Shown: positions 26,595-35,657 of the stretch, piece after piece
Layout of the letters: every line of letters begins with the position of its first letter
Numbering within the stretch: the first letter of the stretch is position 1
Assembly (NCBI GenBank): GCA_964639275.1
Contig: CAZXCQ010000003.1
Location: 1-61,576 of the forward strand
DNA from: CAZXCQ01 sp964639275
GTDB lineage: Bacteria; Desulfobacterota; DSM-4660; Desulfatiglandales; Desulfatiglandaceae
DNA length: 61,576 nucleotides
Reading direction: 5' to 3'
Notes under the pieces: generated by a model
Told to the model about the DNA's origin: nothing
What the model saw: only the letters and a program-made list of their open reading frames with translations
Database searches by the model: none
Translations under genes and position numbers: made by a program

Positions 26595-27497
26595 TCAACC
26601 GGGGAGATAACCGGCTCGTTGATCGTGATCGGCCCATATCTCGTTCTTGAACCTCTCGATATCCTCCTGGTACTTGAGGATACACCCCAGGGTCTCCATG
26701 GTCACCTCTTCGTCCAGGAACTGCCTGTGCAATGTCATGAGGGCCAGTGCCCAGTCCAGGGTCTCGGAGATGCCAGGCCTTTTGACGAGATCCACGGTCC
26801 TGATTTTTTGCATAAAACCTGTCAGCTGTTTGGCAAAACGGGATTCTATGCCAGGGAGGCGGGTCATGATAATACGGTATTCCTTTTCAAATGACGGGTA
26901 TTCGATCCAGTGATAGAGGCACCGCCTTTTGAGTGCATCGTGGACATCGCGGGTCCGATTGGAGGTCACAACCACCATGGGTTTTCGTTTTGCCTTGATG
27001 GTCCCGATTTCGGGGATCGTGATCTGAAAGTCAGATAGGACCTCCAGCAGGAATGCCTCAAACTCCTCATCAGAGCGGTCGATTTCGTCTATCAAGAGGA
27101 CGGGTGTCTTGTCCTCAGACCTCAATATGGCCTCAAGGAGGGGTCGCTTGATCAGGAACTTGGGGCTGTAGATGATCTCTTCGATCTCTTTTTTCTCCTT
27201 CTGGCCCTGCTCCTCTAACCTGATGTGGAGGAGCTGTTTGGGGTAGTTCCACTCATAGAGGGCGGTGGAGGCATCGAGCCCTTCGTAACACTGGAGTCGG
27301 ATAAGCGCCGTATCAAAGAGACGCGACAGGACAACGGCGACCTCGGTCTTGCCGACACCGGGCTCTCCCTCCAAAAAGATCGGTTTGTCCAGGCGGTGGG
27401 AGAGGAAGAGGACGGTTGCCAGGGCCCGATCAGCAATGTACTGGGCCTCGGCCAGTTCTTTGACCACCTGATCGATGCTTTCAAAATGGTAACCCAA
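26595..27497 (-). CDS. MoxR-family AAA+ ATPase
   Basis: 300 residues. Walker A is EGEPGVGKTEVA (about 40-50), Walker B 'VLLIDEIDRSDEEFEAFLLE', sensor 1 'VVTSNRTRDVHDALKRRC' and an Arg-finger region follow. The helix-2 insert typical of MoxR ('LLHIRLEEQ...') is present. With the downstream VWA protein it should form a metal-insertion or remodelling machine like those for carbon monoxide dehydrogenase or methanol dehydrogenase. Neither enzyme is encoded in this window. Confidence 0.9.
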   Translation of the reverse strand: MGYHFESIDQVVKELAEAQYIADRALATVLFLSHRLDKPIFLEGEPGVGKTEVAVVLSRLFDTALIRLQCYEGLDASTALYEWNYPKQLLHIRLEEQGQKEKKEIEEIIYSPKFLIKRPLLEAILRSEDKTPVLLIDEIDRSDEEFEAFLLEVLSDFQITIPEIGTIKAKRKPMVVVTSNRTRDVHDALKRRCLYHWIEYPSFEKEYRIIMTRLPGIESRFAKQLTGFMQKIRTVDLVKRPGISETLDWALALMTLHRQFLDEEVTMETLGCILKYQEDIERFKNEIWADHDQRAGYLPG

Positions 27498-27754
27498 GTA
27501 CGGCTCCTTTCTCGATCCCGGCGGGACTTATCAAACCAATGGGATCGCGGTTACATCTCAACTCCGTTTGAAAACAGCACTATTCTATGGTATAAGCCCG
27601 ATCCTGTCAAAATGTAACATCAGTTCTCCCGTCATGCCGGACTGGATCCGGGGGTTGCCCGAATGACAGCATATGCTTATTTATCATAATAATATCAAGG
27701 ACTCGACTGCCCAGTTTTTGAAAAATTGTGTCAAAATCGTATCTGGAAATCATC

Positions 27755-28021
27755 ATGAAATCTACCACGAAAAAGGGGGATGGCTCCCCCGCGCTCAGAG
27801 ACCGATTGTCTCAACTGGAACAAAGTCTCGTCCAGAGGGGCATCCATATCCACTATGACCTCCTTGAGGCAGCAGGACTCAAGCTAAAGGATGGGATCTG
27901 CCAGATCAGGGGAGAATATCACCTCTTTGTTGACAGGCGAAAACCGATCGCTGACAAGATAGAGATCCTCCAGGACTACCTCAATTACCCTCTCCATGAT
28001 ATCCCCAAAGTGGACGGCTAG
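27755..28021 (+). CDS. Small conserved hypothetical protein
   Basis: 88 residues from ATG 27755; a GTG at 27728 would add nine. The C-terminal half reads 'LLEAAGLKLKDGICQIRGEYHLFVDRRKPIADKIEILQDYL', which resembles short uncharacterised proteins I recall from this group of bacteria in the pattern G-x-C-x-x-R-G-x-x-x-x-x-x-D-x-x-x-P-x-x-x-K/R-I. The resemblance is from memory. No catalytic motif is apparent. Start signal is weak. Confidence 0.5.
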   Translation: MKSTTKKGDGSPALRDRLSQLEQSLVQRGIHIHYDLLEAAGLKLKDGICQIRGEYHLFVDRRKPIADKIEILQDYLNYPLHDIPKVDG

Positions 28022-28057
28022 GGGGAAAGGCCTGGGTCTTTGAGGAGTTACCATGGA

Positions 28058-28112
28058 ACTAAGTCCATCGATTCATAAATTCGATGACGAATTTATTTAC
28101 TCAGGACTTAGT
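28058..28112. repeat. Nested inverted repeats upstream of the D-Ala-D-Ala carboxypeptidase gene
   Basis: ACTAAGTCC at 28058-28066 pairs with GGACTTAGT at 28104-28112. Inside, CATCGA at 28066-28071 pairs with TCGATG at 28081-28086, and CTCAG/CTGAG around 28100-28117 offers a competing stem. It lies about 40 nt before the next start codon. It could be an operator or a folded leader; no family is known to me. Confidence 0.35.
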
Positions 28113-28150
28113 GCTGAGTGAGCAATTATACCTCTTTGAAAGACTAAAAT

Positions 28151-29440
28151 ATGTCACTGTATTTGCGAATCGAAGCACTAAGTAAAATGGTCTTCACGCT
28201 CAGGGTGCCTCTTTTCCCCCATGCCCTTTCCCGCCTTTTTGGCAAAAAGAGATTCCTGTTTGGGCTCATCGCTATCGTGGCCGGACAATGTCTGTCTCCC
28301 CCGTCCATCTTATATGGCAAGGTGGATTTCCCGTGTCTAGGGGACATCACGGCCTCCGATGCCGTTGTGGTCGCTGATCCCAATGGCCGGATCATCTACA
28401 AGAAAAATGAGACAAAAGGATGTATTCCTGCCTCAACGCTCAAGGTCCTCACCGCCCTCACCGCCCTAAATGAGCTGGGGCCCTCTTACCGGTTCCCGAC
28501 AGAGTTTTATTCGGATAAAGAGCGAAATCTCAAGGTAAAGGGCTACGGTGATCCCCTTTTGGTCTCTGAGGCCTGGCAGGAGATTTCGGGTGCCCTTGCA
28601 AAGCGGATAGATGGTATCAATGATTTGATCCTGGATGATACCTATTTTTCAAAAGACATAAAAATACCCGGCCGGGGTCGTTCCACAAATCCCTATGATG
28701 CACCGGTGGGGGCCCTGTGCGCCAATTTCAACACGATCTTTTTTGACCGTGGTCCCCGGGGCAGGGTCGTCTCGGCCGAGCCGCAGACCCCGTTGATTCC
28801 CCTTGCCCGAAAAAAGATCAGGTCCTTAGGGCTCAAAAGGGGCCGCTATACCTTTACCCATGATCGGGGAGAGGCCACCCTTTATAGCGGTGAGTTGCTC
28901 CGTCATTTTCTGCAAGAGAGAGGGGTAGAGATCCGGGGAACCACCCGTCTTGGAACTGTGGGGGCAGGAGACCGGCTGATCTACACCTACCGGTCCAGGT
29001 TTACCCTGGAGGAGGGCCTGGAGAAGATGCTGGAGTTTTCAAATAACTTTATTGCCAATCAGATCCTCATTGCCCTGGGGGCCCACACATTTTCCGCACC
29101 GGGCACCCTCCAGAAGGGCATCAGGGTCGTCACAGACTATGCAAGAAAAGGGCTCCACCTGGGGGATTTTCATATCGCGGAAGGCTCCGGGATTTCTAGA
29201 GAAAACCGCCTCACTGCCCTGGATATGCTGGTCATCTTGGACCGATTTCAACCCTACCGGCATCTCCTCAAGAGGAAGGGCAATATCATTTTTAAGACCG
29301 GGTCACTAAAGGGGGTCAGGACACGGGTCGGATACCTGGATGGTGGGCCGGGGGGGCTCTACTCTTTTGTTATCTTTCTGAACCGGCCGGGGGCGGATAT
29401 CGGTTCGCTTATCGAATGTATTCGGCGCTCTCTCACCTGA
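28151..29440 (+). CDS. dacB: D-alanyl-D-alanine carboxypeptidase/endopeptidase (PBP4-type, peptidase S13)
   Basis: 429 residues counted from ATG 28151; an ATG at 28187 is an equally weak alternative. A hydrophobic segment at about 30-50 is the likely signal peptide. Active-site motifs of S13 enzymes are present: S-T-L-K with Ser95 and Lys98, S-N-N near residue 297, and K-T-G near 382. The insert domain between the first and second motif is shorter than in E. coli PBP4. It trims or opens peptidoglycan cross-links in the periplasm. Neighbouring genes are unrelated. Confidence 0.87.
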   Translation: MSLYLRIEALSKMVFTLRVPLFPHALSRLFGKKRFLFGLIAIVAGQCLSPPSILYGKVDFPCLGDITASDAVVVADPNGRIIYKKNETKGCIPASTLKVLTALTALNELGPSYRFPTEFYSDKERNLKVKGYGDPLLVSEAWQEISGALAKRIDGINDLILDDTYFSKDIKIPGRGRSTNPYDAPVGALCANFNTIFFDRGPRGRVVSAEPQTPLIPLARKKIRSLGLKRGRYTFTHDRGEATLYSGELLRHFLQERGVEIRGTTRLGTVGAGDRLIYTYRSRFTLEEGLEKMLEFSNNFIANQILIALGAHTFSAPGTLQKGIRVVTDYARKGLHLGDFHIAEGSGISRENRLTALDMLVILDRFQPYRHLLKRKGNIIFKTGSLKGVRTRVGYLDGGPGGLYSFVIFLNRPGADIGSLIECIRRSLT

Positions 29441-29452
29441 TGAGGACCCCCA

Positions 29453-29731
29453 CTACTTTTTGAACAACGCCTCCAGGGCCCTCTTTGCGTCCTCTGTGGG
29501 GTTGCCTGTTTGATAAACGGAGCCCTTTGGGGCGTAGTATTCACATGTATTTGCCCGCTCGTTATCCAAGATCCGCTCGGCCATTACCTCCCGGCACTCG
29601 TTATAGGCATGCGGGTCGTAGAACCTGCATTGAATGCAGCACCTGAGATCCCTCCCGCAATGGGGACAGGTATCCCTTCTCATTACCTTGCCTTTAAGGT
29701 TGATCTCCTCATGACAAAAGGCACATTCCAT
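29453..29731 (-). CDS. Small zinc-ribbon protein, unknown
   Basis: 92 residues from ATG 29731, chosen because GGAGG lies 7 nt upstream; an ATG at 29746 would add five residues. Cysteine pairs C-A-F-C-H, C-P-H-C-G and C-C-I-Q-C-R, with further Cys and His, suggest one or two zinc ribbons. The segment 'C-R-F-Y-D-P-H-A-Y-N-E-C-R' followed by 'R-x-x-x-C-E-Y-Y' recurs in small delta-proteobacterial proteins as I remember them. Function unknown. It is tail-to-tail with dacB. Confidence 0.7.
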   Translation of the reverse strand: MECAFCHEEINLKGKVMRRDTCPHCGRDLRCCIQCRFYDPHAYNECREVMAERILDNERANTCEYYAPKGSVYQTGNPTEDAKRALEALFKK

Positions 29732-29797
29732 GTTCTCTTCCTCCATGGGTTATCACCAAGTTTTGACAATTCAGGTCCTAATAGTTAGTTTGTCCTT

Positions 29798-30226
29798 ATG
29801 CAGTCTCACAAGCCGGATTTCACACTCCTGGACCATACGGCGGATCTGGGGATGAGGGTGCGGGGTAAAGACCTCAAGGCCCTCTTTGAGGGGGCAGCCA
29901 GATCCCTGACACAGCTCATGGTCAAGGGCAGCCCCGCCGAAACGTCCACCGCCAGGAGGATTTCTGTCATGGGGGAAGACCTGGCCGACCTTATGGTCCG
30001 CTGGCTTGGCGAGATACTCTATCTCTTTGCCGGGGAAAACGAGATCGTGGTTGATGTTCAGATCGATTCCATTTCGAGATCCCGTCTGGATGCCACCCTG
30101 GGGGTGGTCTCTTATGATCCGGACCTGCATGAGATACTCCGTGAGATAAAGGCCGTGACCTATCATCAGATTGAGGTGGCCAAGAAGGGTCACCAGTGGG
30201 AGACCACGATCATCTTTGATATGTAA
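29798..30226 (+). CDS. Archease, activator of RtcB
   Basis: 142 residues with the archease signature 'LLDHTADLGMRVRGKDLKALFE' (Asp and His metal ligands) and the C-terminal 'KAVTYHQIEV' plus terminal acidic 'F-D-M'. Archease speeds guanylylation of the RNA ligase RtcB and allows repeated turnover. It sits 45 nt upstream of rtcB, the expected pairing. Confidence 0.93.
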   Translation: MQSHKPDFTLLDHTADLGMRVRGKDLKALFEGAARSLTQLMVKGSPAETSTARRISVMGEDLADLMVRWLGEILYLFAGENEIVVDVQIDSISRSRLDATLGVVSYDPDLHEILREIKAVTYHQIEVAKKGHQWETTIIFDM

Positions 30227-30271
30227 CAAGGCCTCCGGCCCCTTGCACAAAGCCAGATCGTGGGTGCTCAT

Positions 30272-31717
30272 ATGGATATCAAATTAGAAAAAATAGATGA
30301 ATACCAGTGGCTTATACCAAAGACCGGCCCTATGCGTGTGCCGGGCCTCATCTTCTCAAACGCCTTGTTGATCAAGTCAGTTCAGGAAGACCAGAGCCTC
30401 ACGCAGGTGGCCAACGTGGCCACCCTGCCGGGAATCGTGGGTCATTCGCTGGCCATGCCGGACATACACTGGGGCTATGGTTTTCCCATCGGTGGAGTGG
30501 CCGCCTTTGATCTCGATGAAGGCATTGTCTCTCCGGGCGGTGTCGGCTATGACATCAACTGCGGTTGCCGGCTGATGACGACGCTGCTCCCCGCCCATGA
30601 GATCCGACCTCGAATCAGGGAACTGGTCTCGGCCCTCTTTGGCAGCATCCCTGCCGGCGTCGGCTCCACGGGTGCTGTTCGTCTGACCAAGACAGAAGAG
30701 GCCAAGGTAGCCGTTGAAGGGGCTGCCTGGGCAGTCAAAAAGGGCTTTGGTTCTCCTCAAGACCTCGAGAGAACTGAAGACAACGGGGCCATGGAGGGCG
30801 CAGATCCCTCGGTCCTGAGTGAACGGGTCATCAAAAGGGGGCGCGATCAGCTGGGCACCCTGGGTTCGGGGAACCACTTTTTGGAAATTCAGGTGGTTGA
30901 TCAAATCTATGACCCGGCCAAGGCCAGGGCCTATGGTCTTTTTGAAGGCCAGGTCACTGTCCTGATACACTCCGGTTCGAGGGGCTTTGGCCATCAAATA
31001 TGCGATGACTTTCTAAAGGAGATGAGCCGGTCCACACACGAGGGCAGATACCCCTTTGACCTGCCCGATAGACAACTGGCCTGCGCCCCGGTGAGATCTG
31101 ACCACGGCCGACGATACCTGGCAGCCATGGCATGTGCGGCCAATTACGCCTGGGCCAATAGGCAGATCCTCATGCACTTGGCCCATGAGGTCTTGATGCG
31201 TGCCCTTTCAATCAGCCCAAAGGAGTTGGGCATGGCACTCCTCTACGACGTATGTCATAATATTGCCAAAAAAGAGCAATACACGATAGACGGAGACCCG
31301 GCCATGCTCTGCGTTCATCGAAAGGGAGCGACGCGTGCGCTGCCCTCAGGGCATCCCCTCCTGCCGGAGATCTATCGCGGTGTTGGCCAGCCTGTCCTGA
31401 TCCCTGGAGATATGGGCACTTATTCATACGTGCTTGCGGGCGCCGAAAAGGCGATGGTCAGAAGTTTTGGATCAACCTGTCACGGCGCAGGCCGCGTTTT
31501 GAGCCGCACTCAGGCGACAAAAAAGGCAAAAGGCCGAGCGATTCATCGCGAGTTGGAAGATAAAGGGATCTACGTACAATCCAGAGGCAAAAGAACCCTC
31601 AAGGAAGAAATGCCAGAGGCCTATAAAGACATATCACAGATCGTAGACGTCGTCCATGGAGCTGGGCTGGCCCTCAAGGTTGCCAGACTCAGGCCCCTTG
31701 GTGTTATCAAGGGTTGA
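30272..31717 (+). CDS. rtcB: RNA 3'-phosphate ligase RtcB
   Basis: 481 residues from ATG 30272; a GTG at 30260 is possible. It joins RNA 3'-phosphate or 2',3'-cyclic phosphate ends to 5'-OH ends using GTP and Mn2+, in tRNA or RNA repair. Metal ligands: G-Y-D-I-N-C (Asp94, Cys97), 'GSGNHFLEIQ', 'HSGSRGFGHQ' and 'YDVCHNIAKKE'. The guanylylated His is in T-C-H-G-A-G-R-V-L-S-R (His404). Cotranscribed with archease. No Rtc-type regulator gene is adjacent. Confidence 0.94.
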   Translation: MDIKLEKIDEYQWLIPKTGPMRVPGLIFSNALLIKSVQEDQSLTQVANVATLPGIVGHSLAMPDIHWGYGFPIGGVAAFDLDEGIVSPGGVGYDINCGCRLMTTLLPAHEIRPRIRELVSALFGSIPAGVGSTGAVRLTKTEEAKVAVEGAAWAVKKGFGSPQDLERTEDNGAMEGADPSVLSERVIKRGRDQLGTLGSGNHFLEIQVVDQIYDPAKARAYGLFEGQVTVLIHSGSRGFGHQICDDFLKEMSRSTHEGRYPFDLPDRQLACAPVRSDHGRRYLAAMACAANYAWANRQILMHLAHEVLMRALSISPKELGMALLYDVCHNIAKKEQYTIDGDPAMLCVHRKGATRALPSGHPLLPEIYRGVGQPVLIPGDMGTYSYVLAGAEKAMVRSFGSTCHGAGRVLSRTQATKKAKGRAIHRELEDKGIYVQSRGKRTLKEEMPEAYKDISQIVDVVHGAGLALKVARLRPLGVIKG

Positions 31718-31814
31718 GGACATCCCCAGCATCCATATTGGCAAAAGGCCGTAAAAGAACATCGGTTTCCTTTTAGCAGTTCGCCTGATCCGGGTCAATC
31801 AAAAAAAGTGAAAA

Positions 31815-31908
31815 GTAACACTTTGACCGTTTGAAAGCAGGCCAATGGGGGTTCCGAATTCCCATTGCCCAGCGCGAGTGCCAGTTTTGAAAATAGCCAA
31901 ACTGATAG
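31815..31908 (-). mobile_element. 94-bp palindromic MITE, copy d
   Basis: Plus strand reads GTAACACTTTGACC to CCAAACTGATAG. The 8-bp target duplication has one mismatch: AGTGAAAA at 31807-31814 and CGTGAAAA at 31909-31916. It lies 46 nt before the start codon of the nucleotidyltransferase gene, in reverse sense to that gene. Confidence 0.85.
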
Positions 31909-31954
31909 CGTGAAAAGATGCGCTGGTCGGGCAGGAAGATCCCAGGGAAAATAA

Positions 31955-32785
31955 ATGGCCTTGAAAAAAGAAAATAGGGCAGCATCTGTAATCCTTGCAG
32001 CGGGACGCGGGAGTCGCATGAAGGGGTTTGATGGCAATAAGACGCTTCTCCCCCTGATCCCAAAGACCTCCCCCTTTGACGGAGATCGCCCGATCCTCAT
32101 GGAGATCCTCCGCGGTCTGCCTTCCGGTCCCAAGGCAGTGGTTGTCCATCACAAAAAGGGTGAGGTAATTGCGGCCACACGCCACCTTGGTCTCACCTAT
32201 TGTGAACAGCGGGAGCTCAATGGAACCGGGGGCGCCCTGCTCGCAGCAAAGGGGTTTATCGAGAAGCAGGATTGGCCCAATGTCGTTATCACCATGGGTG
32301 ACGTTCCCCTTGTCACAAAAAAGACATACCACGCACTTTTGGCCAGGCTGGAGGACAAGGGCCTCGTGGTCCTTGGATTCCGGCCCGAATCAAAAAGAAA
32401 TTATGGGGTGTTAAAAATCCAAGGGGACCGGGTACAGAGGATTATCGAATGGAAATACTGGCGCGCATATCCGGAAGAGAGGCAAAAGACCCTCAGCATA
32501 TGCAATTCAGGGATCTATGCTGCTAGGAGAGGAGAATTGCTTCGCTACCTCCCGGTACTCGCCTCAAGGCCACACCGGGTCCGGAAAGAGATTGACGGAA
32601 AGATGGTGGCGGTGGAGGAGTTTTTCCTCACAGATCTCATAGAATATATGGATGAGGGGGGGGTCCCGCTCGGCTACGAAGTTGCCCCGGAGGCAGAGGT
32701 AATGGGTGTGGACGATCTTGGAGCCCTAGCAAAGGCGCAGGAGATCTTTATGTCCCGACCGACCTCCCCGGGGCAGGGCAGTTAG
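31955..32785 (+). CDS. Sugar nucleotidyltransferase (GlmU N-domain type)
   Basis: 276 residues. Opens with the nucleotidyltransferase loop 'VILAAGRGSRMKG' (about 12-24), then 'E-L-N-G-T-G-G-A' and 'VVITMGDVPLV', where the Asp binds metal. This is the GlmU uridylyltransferase-like fold, but there is no left-handed beta-helix acetyltransferase domain, so it is not full GlmU. It probably activates a sugar phosphate with UTP or CTP. It overlaps the end of the K+ channel gene by 4 nt, tail to tail. Confidence 0.8.
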   Translation: MALKKENRAASVILAAGRGSRMKGFDGNKTLLPLIPKTSPFDGDRPILMEILRGLPSGPKAVVVHHKKGEVIAATRHLGLTYCEQRELNGTGGALLAAKGFIEKQDWPNVVITMGDVPLVTKKTYHALLARLEDKGLVVLGFRPESKRNYGVLKIQGDRVQRIIEWKYWRAYPEERQKTLSICNSGIYAARRGELLRYLPVLASRPHRVRKEIDGKMVAVEEFFLTDLIEYMDEGGVPLGYEVAPEAEVMGVDDLGALAKAQEIFMSRPTSPGQGS

Positions 32786-33855
32786 TCTTGGCTTCCCGAC
32801 AGCATCGCGGAGAGCTTTTTCAGATCGCCGCTATGCCCGAGCGAGATCAGGGTATCGCCCGATTCAATCCGGGTCTGTGATGAGGGATTAAAGCTCATCT
32901 GACCGTTCTTTTTGCGGATGGCCAATATGATGGTATTTGTCTCCCGCCGGATGCCCGAGTCTACCAGGGTAACGCCGTTTAGCGTTGACCGCTCCCCCAC
33001 CAGCAGCTCCTCCATCTTTAATTCGATATCCTTGTCCTGAACCGTCAGCTCAAGGAAATCTGTCACAGCGGGTTTGACAATGGTCTGTGCCATCTTGTGG
33101 CCACCGATCAGGTAAGGGAGCTCCACCCTGTCTGCCCCGCCCCTCAGGAGCTTCTTTTTTGTCTGTTCATCATCGGCCCGGGCAAGGATAAAGAGATCGC
33201 GCTTTAGGCCCCTTGCGGTCATTGTTATAAAAAGGTTATCTGCATTCGATTCCACCACGGCTATCAGACCCTTTGCCCTCTCGATGCCTGCCTCAATCAA
33301 GACATCGTCGCTGGTGGCGTCATCGATGATATAGGGTATGTCCTGATTTTCCAGGGTCTCTTTTGATTCCGGGGACTGGTCTATAACGATCACCGATATG
33401 TGATTCGATTTGAGCTCCTGTGCGATGATGCTTCCTATTCGGCCATACCCACAGATAATGTAGTGGCCTTTGAGCGATCTTATCTTTAGTCCCAATTTTC
33501 TCCTCCCCAAGATAGATCTTAACTGAAACGCAACCATTGCCTGGGCGACCATGCCAAATGTATAGCCCAGGACCCCCATCCCCACAAAGATTATGGCGAT
33601 AGTAAAGATCCTGCCCGTCTCCGATACCTGCCTGATCTCCCCGTATCCCACGGTGGTGATGGTAATAACGGTCATATACAGGGCATCGAGGAGATCCCAT
33701 CTTTCGATGAGCATATACCCGGCGGTGCCGGCCACTATGACCATTGCCAGAATCATCACACCCCTGATGATCTTTAGCGACCCAGGGGAGGAGATGGTGT
33801 TATCGATGCCTTTTCTCTTGATCACTCCGAGGTCCAAAAAGCAAGAGAGGCGCAC
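32782..33855 (-). CDS. Potassium channel with TrkA/RCK domains
   Basis: 357 residues from GTG 33855 with AGGGG 8 nt upstream. It has two membrane helices flanking a pore loop with the K+ filter T-V-G-Y-G at 68-72. Then comes an RCK_N Rossmann domain (G-Y-G-R-I-G-S near 137) and an RCK_C domain at about 270-355. It is a ligand-gated, two-helix channel of the MthK/Kch kind, probably tetrameric in the inner membrane. The gating ligand is not evident. Confidence 0.9.
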   Translation of the reverse strand: MRLSCFLDLGVIKRKGIDNTISSPGSLKIIRGVMILAMVIVAGTAGYMLIERWDLLDALYMTVITITTVGYGEIRQVSETGRIFTIAIIFVGMGVLGYTFGMVAQAMVAFQLRSILGRRKLGLKIRSLKGHYIICGYGRIGSIIAQELKSNHISVIVIDQSPESKETLENQDIPYIIDDATSDDVLIEAGIERAKGLIAVVESNADNLFITMTARGLKRDLFILARADDEQTKKKLLRGGADRVELPYLIGGHKMAQTIVKPAVTDFLELTVQDKDIELKMEELLVGERSTLNGVTLVDSGIRRETNTIILAIRKKNGQMSFNPSSQTRIESGDTLISLGHSGDLKKLSAMLSGSQD

Positions 33856-33999
33856 AGGACACCCCTCTTCCAGGATATTTACGATTACGGACGGCGGATT
33901 TGGATCTTATACAGCGGCCATTTCAAGGTAAACCACGACAGCCTGAAGGGCTGGTTTGTCAAGAAGCTATCGGGTTCGCGGAGCCCCTTGGGCCGGCTA

Positions 34000-34962
34000 T
34001 TATTTCGCCGGCGAAGAACTGACCGCTTCCACGGTGAATTCGCTCAGATTATCGGGTAGGTTCCCAAACGCGATCATAAAAGGGATGGTTGAACCTGGAG
34101 CCAAGTCGAGATTCATGTTGTTCTTGCCAGAGCGGTCTTCCATGGCCTTGTTGATCTCCTCCATCGGGAGTGTCTTGAGCTCTTTTACTTCAAAAGTATT
34201 GCCGGCATAGCTCAACTTCTGCATTACGACTTTCCCTTTGTCATTCAGGATAGTGCCCTTTACCAGGACAAAACTCCGGCTCTTCGAATAGTTGTTTTTG
34301 ACCAGGCCCCGGATTACAAACAGATGTCCTGCCGTCTTTGAATCAATAAAGGACCCGTTTACATCCTTGAATGAAAGGAGTCGTGCACTGACATCGGCAG
34401 GCCCCCGTTTCTCTGCGGGTTTGAACATAGACAGGGAATCGGGAATCAGCTCGGGGGCCCAAAAGAAAATGGCGACCGCTGCCCCCGCAAGCAACAAGAT
34501 GACCACCAGGAAAATGGAGAGAAAATGGGATTTCCCGGTCCTGTCTTTGTAAGAAACGGCAGTGGTGATCTCTGCCTCTTCAGGATAACCTTTATCGGCC
34601 TTGGCCTTTGCATCCATGGGGGGGAAATCTTTCCCTGGCAGCTCTTCCTCGGCCGGCACCTCTTCTTCGGGTCCCTCAAAGTCTTCGGGGGCCGCAGTCT
34701 CTAACGAAGAGAGATCTTCGAGGGAGTCCTCAAAGAGCTTGTCGAGCTCCATCTCCTGATCGATTTGCTCAGGTTCTGGCCGCTCTTCTCGTCGCTCCGG
34801 CTCAGCAGCAGTTACCCGGGCCTCTTCAGCAACCACCTCTTCAGGGGGGTATACTTCAAAGACATGCTGGCAAACCGAGCACCTGACCTTTGAACCCGTA
34901 CCCTTGATTCGCGTCTCATCAATATTAAAACTTGTCTGACACCTTTGACACTGGATAATCAC
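34000..34962 (-). CDS. Zinc-ribbon and DUF3426 single-pass membrane protein
   Basis: 320 residues from GTG 34962, with AGGAG 8 nt upstream. The N-terminal MJ0042-type zinc ribbon is C-Q-R-C at 5-8 and C-S-V-C at about 32-35. A long acidic region rich in Glu and Pro follows (45-135). One membrane helix lies at about 147-170. The C-terminal domain (about 185-318) is DUF3426-like, with 'F-V-I-R-G-L-V-K-N' and 'P-F-M-I-A-F'. Function unknown; common in delta-proteobacteria. Confidence 0.8.
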   Translation of the reverse strand: MIIQCQRCQTSFNIDETRIKGTGSKVRCSVCQHVFEVYPPEEVVAEEARVTAAEPERREERPEPEQIDQEMELDKLFEDSLEDLSSLETAAPEDFEGPEEEVPAEEELPGKDFPPMDAKAKADKGYPEEAEITTAVSYKDRTGKSHFLSIFLVVILLLAGAAVAIFFWAPELIPDSLSMFKPAEKRGPADVSARLLSFKDVNGSFIDSKTAGHLFVIRGLVKNNYSKSRSFVLVKGTILNDKGKVVMQKLSYAGNTFEVKELKTLPMEEINKAMEDRSGKNNMNLDLAPGSTIPFMIAFGNLPDNLSEFTVEAVSSSPAK

Positions 34963-35139
34963 TGGTACACTCCTGCTGACAAAGAGATCGCCCCTCAGTC
35001 TATCCGGCCATCACTCCAGTATTTCAAGTGGTGAGTGAAGCGGAACCCGCTTCAAAGTAAACATATTGAATTTTTTGCTTTTTGTCAACATGAGGGCAAA
35101 AGACGACAACGCCTCTGCTATCCGAAAGACTCAGAACTG

Positions 35140-35571
35140 TTAAGACTTGCCATTCAAGAATGGCAACCGCTCTTTTTTTCTGTACGCAAGGGCCTGGCAC
35201 GAGGCAATCAGGACGTCCTCTTCATCGGTAACCCTTATCTCATAGGTGGCTATCTTCTGGGAAGAGTGGATCTCCCTTGATTCTGCCTTGAGCCTGCGCC
35301 CTTTCTTTGCTGGATTATGAAAGACGACATTTACCTCCAGGGCCACCGCCACCCTTCCGTTTGAGTTGGCAGATACCATGAAGGCCTCATCCATAAGAGA
35401 AAAGATGGCGCCACCATGCACCGTGCCAAAGATATTGGTGTCATCATCTTGAGGCACCATTTGAACTATGGCATGCCCCAGCGCCATATCTTGCAGCTTG
35501 AGGCCTAGCTTTTGTGAAAACCCTTTCTTGGCCACACTTCGAAAAAACAAAGACCGAATCTTGTTATCCAT
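35140..35571 (-). CDS. PaaI-type hot-dog thioesterase
   Basis: 143 residues. The hot-dog core includes 'NIFGTVHGGAIFSLMDEAFMVSAN' (H-G-G-x-x-x-x-L-x-D), the usual active-site region of PaaI/YbgC-like acyl-CoA thioesterases, then 'V-A-L-E-V-N-V-V-F-H-N-P-A'. It probably hydrolyses aryl- or acyl-CoA. GAGGGG precedes the ATG. No catabolic cluster is adjacent. Confidence 0.85.
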   Translation of the reverse strand: MDNKIRSLFFRSVAKKGFSQKLGLKLQDMALGHAIVQMVPQDDDTNIFGTVHGGAIFSLMDEAFMVSANSNGRVAVALEVNVVFHNPAKKGRRLKAESREIHSSQKIATYEIRVTDEEDVLIASCQALAYRKKERLPFLNGKS

Positions 35572-35657
35572 GCGGCGCCCCTCACCATTTGGAACCTCAG
35601 ATAAACAGCGCGCACCTTACGGAACGTCCCTGATGTCATCCCCCGAGAACCGCTCCC

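Noticed and set aside
27617..27670. Possible third copy of the second repeat family (GTCATGCCGGACTGGATCC)
   Set aside because: Only a few short words match and the palindromes are not retained; too weak to count as a copy.
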